A stretch of DNA of 5,854 nucleotides. Source: Planctomycetales bacterium. GTDB lineage: Bacteria; Planctomycetota; Phycisphaerae; SM23-33. The DNA lies in the NCBI GenBank assembly GCA_030592655.1, contig JAUVIQ010000186.1, forward strand, positions 1-5,854, given 5' to 3'. Position numbers and translations under genes: made by a program. This document shows, piece after piece, positions 1 to 5,846 of this stretch (position 1 is its first letter; the number at the start of each line of letters is the position of its first letter). Under the pieces are notes generated by a model, which saw only the letters and a program-made list of their open reading frames with translations, ran no database searches and was not told the origin of the DNA.

Positions 1-983
1 CAGTTATTCGCGATCCCGCTGTGGTCCAGGGATTCGTATATACTCTTGTAAGCGTCCTGCAATTCACTGTATTTTCCGACCACAGCCACCGAAACGGTCG
101 ATGCGGGATTGCGGATGGTTTCGATAATTCCGGGCCAGGGTCCGAGGTCCAAAGGCCCGGCTTCCAGGCCGAGACGCTCAATAACATACTCGTCCAGCCC
201 CTGGTCGATGAACTGGAAAGGGACTTCGTAAATAGTGTCGGTTACGTCCGGCTCTTCGATAACGCATCGTCGCGGGACGGAGGTGAACAGGGAGATTTTC
301 TGCTTCATTGCTTCGTCTATCGGTTTTTCGCACCGGCAGACGAGAACATCCGGGCTGATGCCTATCTCGCGGAGTTTCTGGACGCTGTGCTGGGTGGGTT
401 TTGTCTTGATTTCGCCGGCGGCCTTAACCGTTACGATGAGCGTAACGTGGAGATACATGACGTTTTCGCGTCCCTCGTCCAGGCTGAACTGGCGAATGGC
501 CTCCAGGAAGGGCAGACCTTCGATGTCTCCGACGGTCCCGCCCAGTTCGGTGATTACCACGTCTGCGTCGTTGGCGACCAGGCGAATCGCCGCCTTGATC
601 TCGTCGGTAATGTGCGGGACGACCTGAATGGTTGCGCCGAGGTAATCGCCGCGACGTTCCTTTTCGATTACGCTGCTGTAGATTCGCCCGGAGGTGAAGT
701 TACTCGCCCGGCTGGTGGGGATGCCGGTAAATCGCTCGTAGTGCCCCAGGTCGAGGTCGGCTTCGGCCCCGTCGTCGGTAACGTAAGTTTCGCCGTGCTG
801 ATAGGGATTCATTGTTCCGGGATCGACGTTGAGGTACGGGTCGAATTTCTGCATCGCCACCTTCAGCCCGCGCCGGCCAAGCAGCATTCCCAGCGAGGCT
901 GCGGTAATTCCCTTGCCCAGCGACGAAACCACTCCGCCCGTTACGAAAATGTATTTTGGTATTTTATCTGTTTTCAACTCCAT
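1..983 (-). CDS. pyrG: CTP synthase, N-terminal part (gene runs off the left edge)
   Basis: Converts UTP to CTP in the cytoplasm using ATP and ammonia released from glutamine; last step of de novo CTP synthesis. The frame is open for 327 codons to the window edge with no stop. Residues 1-265 or so are the synthase (amidoligase) domain. Visible motifs are TGGVVSSLGKG at 15-25 (P-loop Lys24), DLDLGHYERF at 76-85 (Asp78) and ITELGGTVGDIE at 144-155 (Glu146); these match E. coli Lys18, Asp72 and Glu140, the last two being Mg ligands. KTKPTQHS lies at 193-200. VSVAVVGKYSELQDAYKS from about 297 begins the glutaminase domain, whose catalytic Cys-His-Glu lie outside; family length is about 535-550. 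The ATG at 983 fits the family start, but the nearest purine run (AAAGGGAA) lies only 0-2 bp from it. A TTG two codons on is better spaced. Divergent from the DUF1846 gene. Confidence 0.97.
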   Translation of the reverse strand, partial: MELKTDKIPKYIFVTGGVVSSLGKGITAASLGMLLGRRGLKVAMQKFDPYLNVDPGTMNPYQHGETYVTDDGAEADLDLGHYERFTGIPTSRASNFTSGRIYSSVIEKERRGDYLGATIQVVPHITDEIKAAIRLVANDADVVITELGGTVGDIEGLPFLEAIRQFSLDEGRENVMYLHVTLIVTVKAAGEIKTKPTQHSVQKLREIGISPDVLVCRCEKPIDEAMKQKISLFTSVPRRCVIEEPDVTDTIYEVPFQFIDQGLDEYVIERLGLEAGPLDLGPWPGIIETIRNPASTVSVAVVGKYSELQDAYKSIYESLDHSGIANN

Positions 984-1058
984 TTCCCTTTATCGCCTTC
1001 CGTGTCCTTACAGTGTTTCCGTGGTACATTTCCGGGGGCCTTGATATCGGGAATTCGC

Positions 1059-1097
1059 AACCGTTCCGCAGATTGCAAAAACGGTCTGCAAACGGTT
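1059..1097. repeat. Nested inverted repeat in the pyrG leader region
   Basis: The outer arms AACCGTT (1059-1065) and AACGGTT (1091-1097) pair perfectly. Inside them GCAGA (1068-1072) pairs with TCTGC (1085-1089), leaving a 12-nt loop. A second partial copy of the right arm, AACGGT at 1080-1085, could pair instead with ACCGTT at 1060-1065, so two mutually exclusive folds are possible. Read as pyrG leader RNA, no U-run follows, so it is not a simple terminator in that direction. On the plus strand it runs into TTTTT, but no plus-strand gene lies upstream in the window to terminate. A role in pyrG leader control is inference. Confidence 0.45.
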
Positions 1098-1116
1098 TTT
1101 CCCTGTGGGGCCAACC

Positions 1117-1146
1117 TATATAACCTATCAGCCGGTAGGCAGGCAA
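1117..1146 (-). promoter_or_regulatory. Possible sigma-70-type promoter for pyrG
   Basis: Read on the minus strand, TTGCCT (1146-1141) and TATATA (1122-1117) are separated by 18 bp; each matches four of six consensus bases. A start shortly downstream would give a pyrG leader of roughly 125 nt. That leader would contain the inverted repeat at 1059-1097. Both boxes are imperfect, so this is a candidate only. Confidence 0.3.
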
Positions 1147-1187
1147 GGATAAACCGCCCGGAACAATGCCCAATTTTACCGCGGTCC

Positions 1188-1216
1188 TTGAGGTTTCCGA
1201 CGGAAACGGGTATATC
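1188..1216 (+). promoter_or_regulatory. Probable sigma-70-type promoter for the DUF1846 gene
   Basis: TTGAGG (1188-1193) and TATATC (1211-1216) are separated by exactly 17 bp, the preferred spacing, and lie about 45 bp before the chosen start codon. The region is followed by AT-rich sequence (1224-1241) and a good ribosome-binding site. No experimental support; the call rests on box similarity, spacing and position. Confidence 0.45.
1193..1207. promoter_or_regulatory. Perfect 15-bp palindrome, candidate operator
   Basis: GTTTCCG-A-CGGAAAC is a perfect inverted repeat with 7-bp arms around one central base. It overlaps the last base of the predicted -35 box and fills most of the -35/-10 spacer of the rightward promoter, a place where a bound dimeric repressor would block RNA polymerase. 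A lone half-site copy, GTTTCCG, recurs at 1015-1021 in the pyrG leader. No regulator is encoded in the window, so the binding protein is unknown. Confidence 0.4.
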
Positions 1217-1251
1217 AGGGCAGTTTATATCATAAATATATTGAGCGAAGC

Positions 1252-1256
1252 GGGAG
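1252..1256 (+). promoter_or_regulatory. Ribosome-binding site deciding the DUF1846 start
   Basis: GGGAG lies 5 bp before the ATG at 1262. The alternative in-frame ATG at 1166 has no such site, and starting there would translate through the predicted promoter and palindrome. Confidence 0.7.
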
Positions 1257-1261
1257 AACGC

Positions 1262-2779
1262 ATGCCGTCAAAAATCGGATTCGACAACGAGAAGTATCTT
1301 CAGGAGCAGACCGCCTCTATCCTGGAACGGGTGGAGCGGTTTAATAACAAACTCTACCTGGAGTTCGGTGGGAAACTGCTTTTTGATTATCACGCTGCTC
1401 GCGTCCTGCCGGGGTTCGACCCGAACGTCAAAATGCACCTGTTGCGACAACTCAAAGACAAGGCCGACATTATCCTGTGCATCTATGCCGGCGATATCGA
1501 ACGAAAGAAAATCCGCGCGGATTTCGGTATTACCTACGACAGCGATACGCTTCGGCTGATTGACGACCTGCGAGGATGGGGTGTTGAAATCACGGCAGTG
1601 GTTATCACCCGTTTCAACAATCAGCCGGCGGCTACGATGTTCAAAAACAAACTCGAGCGGCGAGGCGTTCGGGTCTATACGCACTCGGCGACCAGGGGGT
1701 ATCCCGCCGACGTGGACCTTATCGTCAGTAACGACGGTTACGGCGCGAACGAATATATCGAGACGCATCATCCGTTGGTGGTCGTTACAGGTCCCGGCCC
1801 CGGCAGCGGGAAACTGGCGACCTGCCTGTCGCAACTCTATCACGACTACCGACGGGGGCAAAAGAGCGGATACGCCAAGTTCGAGACCTTCCCCATCTGG
1901 AACCTGCCGCTGAAACATCCGGTCAACGTAGCCTACGAAGCGGCGACAGCCGACATAAGAGACTTCAACCTGATCGACCCGTTCCATTTGTCCGCCTACG
2001 GTAAGACGTCCATTAATTACAATCGCGACGTTGATGCGTTCCCGGTGCTTGCCAGGATTCTGGAGAAGATCACCGGCGCAGAATCGATCTACAAATCACC
2101 GACGGACATGGGCGTCAACCGGGCGGGGTTTTCCATTACGGACGATGCGGTGGTAACCGAAGCGGCGAAACAGGAGGTTATCCGGCGATATTTCCGCTAC
2201 GGATGTGAATATGCAATGGGCCTGACCGACCGGGAGACAGTCGAGAGGGCCGAGGTGCTGATGAAACAGCTGGACGTCAGGTGCGAGGACAGGAAGGTTG
2301 TCTTACCGGCCCGACAGGCGGCGACCGAAGCGCAACAGCAGGACAGGGGCAACGAGGGCGTTTTCTGTGGAGCGGCCATTGAACTTGCCGACGGCACCAT
2401 CATTACCGGGCGGAACTCGTCCCTTATGCACGCAGCCAGCAGCCTGATATTAAACGCCATTAAACATCTGGCTGAGATGCCGGCGAAACTTCACCTCCTC
2501 TCACCGCGCATTATTAAATCCATCGCCGAATTCAAGAAGGACATCCTGAACAGGCGATCCCTGAGCCTGGACCTGGAGGAAACGCTCATCGCCATCAGCA
2601 TCGAGGCTGCCGCTCATCCTGCCGCGAAAATGGCGATGGAGAAACTCAAGGAAATCCGTGGATGCGAGGTTCACATGACCCACATCCCGACCCCCGGCGA
2701 CGAGGCGGGCCTGCGAAGACTGGGAATCAACCTGACCGCAGAACCGAACTTCTCCACCAGAAACCTGTTTGTAACGTAA
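1262..2779 (+). CDS. DUF1846 / UPF0371 family protein, function unknown
   Basis: A 505-residue protein matching, from memory, the DUF1846 family (about 500 residues) over its whole length. The family is widespread, especially in Firmicutes, and has no established function. Recognisable blocks are KIGFDNEKYLQEQ at 4-16, KLYLEFGGKLLFDYHAARVLPGF at 30-52, CIYAGDIERKKIRADFGITYD at 73-93, TGPGPGSGKLATCLSQLYH at 176-194, KFETFPIWNLPLKHPVNVAYEAA at 206-228, YKSPTDMGVN at 277-286 and EEDRKVV-like CEDRKVVLPAR at 341-351. No signal peptide or membrane segment is apparent, so it is probably cytoplasmic. The glycine-rich GPGPGSGK (177-184) resembles a nucleotide or phosphate loop but is not a canonical Walker A. 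The ATG at 1262 is chosen because the family begins there and GGGAG precedes it; the frame extends upstream to 1166. It is monocistronic here: divergent from pyrG and convergent with hisF. Confidence 0.93.
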   Translation: MPSKIGFDNEKYLQEQTASILERVERFNNKLYLEFGGKLLFDYHAARVLPGFDPNVKMHLLRQLKDKADIILCIYAGDIERKKIRADFGITYDSDTLRLIDDLRGWGVEITAVVITRFNNQPAATMFKNKLERRGVRVYTHSATRGYPADVDLIVSNDGYGANEYIETHHPLVVVTGPGPGSGKLATCLSQLYHDYRRGQKSGYAKFETFPIWNLPLKHPVNVAYEAATADIRDFNLIDPFHLSAYGKTSINYNRDVDAFPVLARILEKITGAESIYKSPTDMGVNRAGFSITDDAVVTEAAKQEVIRRYFRYGCEYAMGLTDRETVERAEVLMKQLDVRCEDRKVVLPARQAATEAQQQDRGNEGVFCGAAIELADGTIITGRNSSLMHAASSLILNAIKHLAEMPAKLHLLSPRIIKSIAEFKKDILNRRSLSLDLEETLIAISIEAAAHPAAKMAMEKLKEIRGCEVHMTHIPTPGDEAGLRRLGINLTAEPNFSTRNLFVT

Positions 2780-2803
2780 GAACCCGCAGGCCCACCTCTT
2801 TTA
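2780..2803. other. 24-bp convergent gap between the DUF1846 gene and hisF
   Basis: The two stop codons face each other across this gap. It contains a short T4 run, but I see no hairpin with a following T-tract on either strand, so no intrinsic terminator can be called for either gene. Confidence 0.6.
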
Positions 2804-3559
2804 CTAATCTCTCACGTGCACGCCGTGCTGGCGCAGGTAGTCTTTTACTTCGGCGATGGTGTAGGTTCCGTAGTGGAAGATGGAGGCTGCCAGGGCTGCA
2901 TCGGCTTTGCCTTCAGTGAATACGCGGAGCATGTCTTCAGGGCCGCCCGCGCCGCCGGAGGCGATTACCGGGATGGAGACTGCCTCGTTGACGGCGGCGT
3001 TCAACTCGATGTCATACCCTGCGTTGTGCCCGTCGGAGTCTATTGAGGTCAGCATAATCTCACCGGCTCCGAGCTGCTCGACCTCTTTAGCCCACTCGAT
3101 TACGTCGATTCCCGTCGGCGTCGTCCCGGCGTTGATATAAACCTCCCAACTTTCACCGGTTCGCTTGGCGTCAATTGCCACGACGACGGCCTGGTTTCCG
3201 AAGGCTTCGGAAATCTCGGTTATCAGGGGTTTGTTGCGAACGGCTGCGGTGTTGATGGAGATTTTTTCCGCCCCCGCGCTCAGCAGGCCACGAGCGTCTT
3301 CGATGGTCGAGATTCCCCCGCCGATAGTGAACGGGATGAAAACCTCCTCGGCCACGCGGGCAGCCAGTTCAAGAATCGTCTTTCTGGCTTCGAGCGTGGC
3401 GGTGATGTCGAGGAAGACGAGTTCGTCGGCCCCGGCGTCGCTGTACTGCTTGCCGCACTCGACCGGATCGCCTGCGTCGCGCAGATTCACAAACGACCGG
3501 CCCTTGACCACCCGGCCATCTTTAACGTCCAGACACGGTATTATGCGTTTCGCTAACAT
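2804..3559 (-). CDS. hisF: Imidazole glycerol phosphate synthase, cyclase subunit
   Basis: A 251-residue (beta/alpha)8-barrel subunit that takes ammonia from HisH and converts PRFAR to imidazole glycerol phosphate and AICAR, in histidine synthesis. Numbering matches Thermotoga maritima HisF closely: catalytic Asp11 (IIPCLDVKDGRVVKG, 6-20) and Asp130 (AIDAKR), and the ammonia-gate residues Arg5, Glu46, Lys99 and Glu167 are all present. Phosphate-binding segments include TIGGGI at 78-83, NTA at 103-105 and ASGGAGGPEDM at 200-210. Position 98 is Glu where T. maritima has Asp. It begins 5 bp after the hisH stop with no clear Shine-Dalgarno sequence, so it is probably translationally coupled to hisH. 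It is full length, with a TAG stop, and is the last gene of the leftward group. Confidence 0.98.
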   Translation of the reverse strand: MLAKRIIPCLDVKDGRVVKGRSFVNLRDAGDPVECGKQYSDAGADELVFLDITATLEARKTILELAARVAEEVFIPFTIGGGISTIEDARGLLSAGAEKISINTAAVRNKPLITEISEAFGNQAVVVAIDAKRTGESWEVYINAGTTPTGIDVIEWAKEVEQLGAGEIMLTSIDSDGHNAGYDIELNAAVNEAVSIPVIASGGAGGPEDMLRVFTEGKADAALAASIFHYGTYTIAEVKDYLRQHGVHVRD

Positions 3560-3564
3560 CGTTT

Positions 3565-4191
3565 TTAAGCACAGATTGCGCAGAAATTTTCCAATATTGT
3601 CAGTCCATCCAGGCCGGAGCGTTCAGGGTGGAACTGTACGCCGAAGACGTTCCCTGACTGGACGACCGAGGCGAAGGTCAGGCCGTAATCGGTCGAGCCG
3701 ATAACGGCGGCGGGTTCGTCAGGAACCACGTAATACGAATGGGCGAAGTAGAAGAATTCCTCGTCTTTGACGGCGATTAACAGCGGTGAGAGGTCTTGAT
3801 GTCTGACCTCGTTCCATCCCATGTGCGGTATTTTAAGCGACGGCGACTCGACAAAGCGTTTGACTTTACCGGGGATAATTCCCAGCCCATCGTGCCGGCC
3901 ATGCTCGTCGCTTTCGCTGAAGAGCAATTGCATCCCCAGACAGATACCCAGAAGCGGCTTGCCATTTCGCACGGATTCCAGCACAACCTTCGTCAGGCCA
4001 AGTTCGCGCAGGTTCTCCATCGCTCGCCAGAAGGCCCCGACGCCGGGCAGGATTACGCCGTCGGCGCCGGAAATCTCGTCTGCATCGGAAGTAATAATCG
4101 ACTCGGCGCCAATCCGCTCGGCTCCAACCCGCCGCAAAGCGCATTGAACGCTCCGAAGATTCCCAAGTCCATAATCTACGATGGCTATCAT
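3565..4191 (-). CDS. hisH: Imidazole glycerol phosphate synthase, glutamine amidotransferase subunit
   Basis: A 208-residue class I glutaminase that hydrolyses glutamine and channels ammonia to HisF. It starts with the family's typical MIAIVDYGLGNLRSV. The nucleophile is Cys84 in LLGICLGMQLLF (80-91), and His188 and Glu190 in GVQFHPERS (184-192) complete the triad. The oxyanion-strand segment LPGVGAF lies at 48-54. The frame can be extended 16 residues upstream to a GTG at 4239 that overlaps the end of guaA. That extension is merely translated heptamer repeat and is absent from the family, so the ATG at 4191 is preferred. No Shine-Dalgarno sequence precedes this ATG, because the repeat at 4196-4229 occupies the space. 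It lies 38 bp after guaA and 5 bp before hisF, probably in one transcript. Confidence 0.97.
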   Translation of the reverse strand: MIAIVDYGLGNLRSVQCALRRVGAERIGAESIITSDADEISGADGVILPGVGAFWRAMENLRELGLTKVVLESVRNGKPLLGICLGMQLLFSESDEHGRHDGLGIIPGKVKRFVESPSLKIPHMGWNEVRHQDLSPLLIAVKDEEFFYFAHSYYVVPDEPAAVIGSTDYGLTFASVVQSGNVFGVQFHPERSGLDGLTILENFCAICA

Positions 4192-4195
4192 ATCA

Positions 4196-4229
4196 AATTG
4201 GCAATTGACAATTGGCAATCGGCAATTGC
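4196..4229. repeat. Heptamer tandem repeat (AATTGRC) between guaA and hisH
   Basis: Reading the plus strand, the units are AATTGGC (4196), AATTGAC (4203), AATTGGC (4210), AATCGGC (4217) and an incomplete AATTGC (4224-4229): nearly five copies with a 7-bp period. It fills almost all of the 38-bp gap, ending at the base before the guaA stop codon. The CAATTG core is self-complementary, so the RNA can form AT-rich hairpins such as GCAATTG with CAATTGC. Similar short heptamer repeats are known in intergenic DNA of cyanobacteria and, from memory, other environmental bacteria. Confidence 0.85.
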
Positions 4230-5768
4230 TTACTCCCACTCAATCGTCGAGGGCGGTTTCGACGATATGTCATAGACGACCCGATTGACGCCGTGTGCTT
4301 CGTTGATAATCCTGGCTGAGAGTCGGCCTAGCAGGTCGTGTGGCAGGCGTGCCCAGTCAGCGGTCATTGCGTCGAGACTCGTAACTACCCGCACAGCCGC
4401 GACGTTCGCGTAGGTTCGCTCATCTCCCATTACGCCGACGCTTTTTACCGGCAGCAGCACTGCGAACGATTGCCAGATTTCGTCGTAGCCTTCCCAATTT
4501 TCCATTTCCTGCTGGACGATAAGGTCGGCGGCGCGGAGTATTTCGAGGCGTTCTTCTGTAACTTCTCCGATAATTCGCACTGCCAGGCCCGGCCCGGGGA
4601 AAGGCTGACGGTTCACCAGGTTTGCCGGTAGGCCCAATTCAGCCCCAAGCCGGCGGACCTCGTCCTTGAAAAGTTCACGTAGCGGTTCGATTAATTTAAA
4701 TCCCAGTTCGTCCGGCAGTCCGCCGACGTTGTGATGGCTCTTGATTGTTGCCGACGGTCCGCCACTTGCGGAGACGCTTTCGATTACGTCCGGGTAAAGC
4801 GTGCCCTGGGCGAGGAAATCTATCTTGCCGAGTCCCTTGGCAGTCCGGCTGAAGACGTCTATGAAGACTTTGCCGATAATCTTACGCTTTCGTTCCGGGT
4901 CGGTTACGCCGACCAGTGCGTCGAGAAATTCCTTTCTCGCATCGACAGTCTGCATGTTCAGCGGGAAATCATGCTGGAAATATCGTTCGATCTGTTCGAC
5001 CTCGCCTGCCCGCAGCAGCCCGTTATCGACGAAGACGGCGTGCATCCTCTCGCCGATAGCGCGGTTGAGAAGGGCGGCTGTTACGGACGAATCCACCCCG
5101 CCTGAAAGTCCGCAGATGACGTGCCCGTCGCCGACGGTTTCCTTTATCCTCGCGACTTCCTCGGCGATAAATCCTGCCATTGTCCACCCGCCGCTGCAAC
5201 CGGCTACGCGGAACAGGAAATTCCGCAGAATTTCCTTACCCCTGGTTGTGTGAACCACTTCGGGGTGAAACTGGACGCCGTAGATTTTCTTTCCGGCGTT
5301 GCCCATCGCAGCCACATGGCAATCGTCGGTGTGTGCGAGCGTTTCGAAACCGTCCGGCAATTCCCTGACCAGGTCGCCGTGACTCATCCAGACGTCGAGG
5401 CGATTTTCCAAATCGGCGAAGAGTTCATCTGGCTTATCGACCAGCAGCGTCGCAGGCCCGTATTCTCCGCCGGTGTGTTTTTCGACCACGCCGCCGAGCA
5501 GTTGCCCCAGCAGTTGCATTCCGTAGCATATCCCCAGCACGGGGATGTCCATTTCTAAAATGGCGGCGTCCATGCTCGGCGACTCATCGGCGCGGACTGA
5601 TGCAGGCCCGCCCGAAAGTATTATCGCAACAGGGGCCGCTTGCGAAACCTTATCGGCCGATATGTCGTGCGGGACGATCTCGCAATAAACGCCCAGTTCC
5701 CTGACCCGACGGGCGATTAACTGGCACGTCTGCGAACCAAAATCCAATATCAATACTTTCTCACGCAT
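4230..5768 (-). CDS. guaA: GMP synthase (glutamine-hydrolysing)
   Basis: A 512-residue enzyme that aminates XMP to GMP with ATP and glutamine, the final step of guanine nucleotide synthesis. Residues 3-185 or so form the class I glutaminase: LILDFGSQ at 6-13, LSGGPASV at 51-58, nucleophile Cys81 in GICYGMQLL, and His168/Glu170 in GVQFHPEV. The ATP pyrophosphatase domain follows, with P-loop LSGGVDSS at 221-228, QGTLYPDVIES at 321-331 and KSHHNVGGLP at 343-352. The C-terminal dimerisation and XMP-binding part has RQPFPGPGLAVR at 387-398 and ends in PPSTIEWE at 505-512, typical of the family. Length is close to E. coli GuaA (525) and nothing is missing. The start at 5768 is supported by AAGGT 6 bp upstream. 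First of the three leftward genes; its AMP-side counterpart and guaB are not in the window. Confidence 0.98.
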   Translation of the reverse strand: MREKVLILDFGSQTCQLIARRVRELGVYCEIVPHDISADKVSQAAPVAIILSGGPASVRADESPSMDAAILEMDIPVLGICYGMQLLGQLLGGVVEKHTGGEYGPATLLVDKPDELFADLENRLDVWMSHGDLVRELPDGFETLAHTDDCHVAAMGNAGKKIYGVQFHPEVVHTTRGKEILRNFLFRVAGCSGGWTMAGFIAEEVARIKETVGDGHVICGLSGGVDSSVTAALLNRAIGERMHAVFVDNGLLRAGEVEQIERYFQHDFPLNMQTVDARKEFLDALVGVTDPERKRKIIGKVFIDVFSRTAKGLGKIDFLAQGTLYPDVIESVSASGGPSATIKSHHNVGGLPDELGFKLIEPLRELFKDEVRRLGAELGLPANLVNRQPFPGPGLAVRIIGEVTEERLEILRAADLIVQQEMENWEGYDEIWQSFAVLLPVKSVGVMGDERTYANVAAVRVVTSLDAMTADWARLPHDLLGRLSARIINEAHGVNRVVYDISSKPPSTIEWE

Positions 5769-5774
5769 GTTGTT

Positions 5775-5779
5775 ACCTT
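5775..5779 (-). promoter_or_regulatory. Ribosome-binding site of guaA
   Basis: On the minus strand AAGGT lies 6 bp before the guaA ATG. It is the only recognisable Shine-Dalgarno-like site among the three leftward genes, which fits guaA being the first gene translated. I could not identify a -35/-10 pair for this group within the 86 bp upstream; the promoter may lie beyond the right edge. Confidence 0.6.
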
Positions 5780-5791
5780 ACCAAAACGGAA

Positions 5792-5846
5792 TTTGCCACA
5801 GAGACACAGGCGGCTGTTCGCCGTCCCGTGGGGAGAACGCAGAGAG
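5792..5846. repeat. Repeat-like segment with a small hairpin upstream of guaA
   Basis: TTTGCCACAGAGACACAG (5792-5809) and GAACGCAGAGAGG-like sequence (5835-5846) resemble the CACAGAGACACAGAG-type intergenic sequence I recall from many environmental genomes. Between them lies a GC-rich insert with a short stem: CGGC (5811-5814), loop TGTTC, GCCG (5820-5823), extendable by a G-T and a G-C pair. A single copy in the window means that repetition in the genome cannot be shown here. Confidence 0.35.

Noticed and set aside
1059..1100. Intrinsic terminator on the plus strand (stem followed by TTTTT)
   Set aside because: No plus-strand gene ends upstream in the window, the stem has an internal mismatch and a 12-nt loop, and it lies in the pyrG leader; kept only as an inverted repeat.
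21..1235. Long plus-strand open frame of 404 codons
   Set aside because: Most of it lies antisense to pyrG, whose minus-strand translation is unmistakable CTP synthase. The plus-strand product is not recognisable and runs across the divergent promoter region.
1166..1261. Upstream ATG start giving a 537-residue DUF1846 protein
   Set aside because: The extra 32 residues are absent from the family as I know it, have no ribosome-binding site, and overlap the predicted promoter and palindrome.
1790..1822. Walker A nucleotide-binding motif in the DUF1846 protein
   Set aside because: GPGPGSGKLAT lacks the exact GxxxxGK[ST] pattern (Pro at the first Gly position, Leu after Lys), so P-loop ATPase activity is not claimed.
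1268..1987. Minus-strand open frame of 239 codons
   Set aside because: It is antisense to the DUF1846 gene, which has clear family similarity; the frame is a by-product of codon bias.
4196..4229. CRISPR-like array
   Set aside because: The 7-bp units are directly adjacent without spacers; this is a short tandem repeat.
4192..4239. GTG start giving a 224-residue HisH
   Set aside because: The extra 16 residues are translated heptamer repeat; HisH proteins typically begin at the MIAIVDYGLGN motif.
3796..5558. Several plus-strand open frames of 90-160 codons opposite hisH and guaA
   Set aside because: All are antisense to well-recognised genes and none has a recognisable product.
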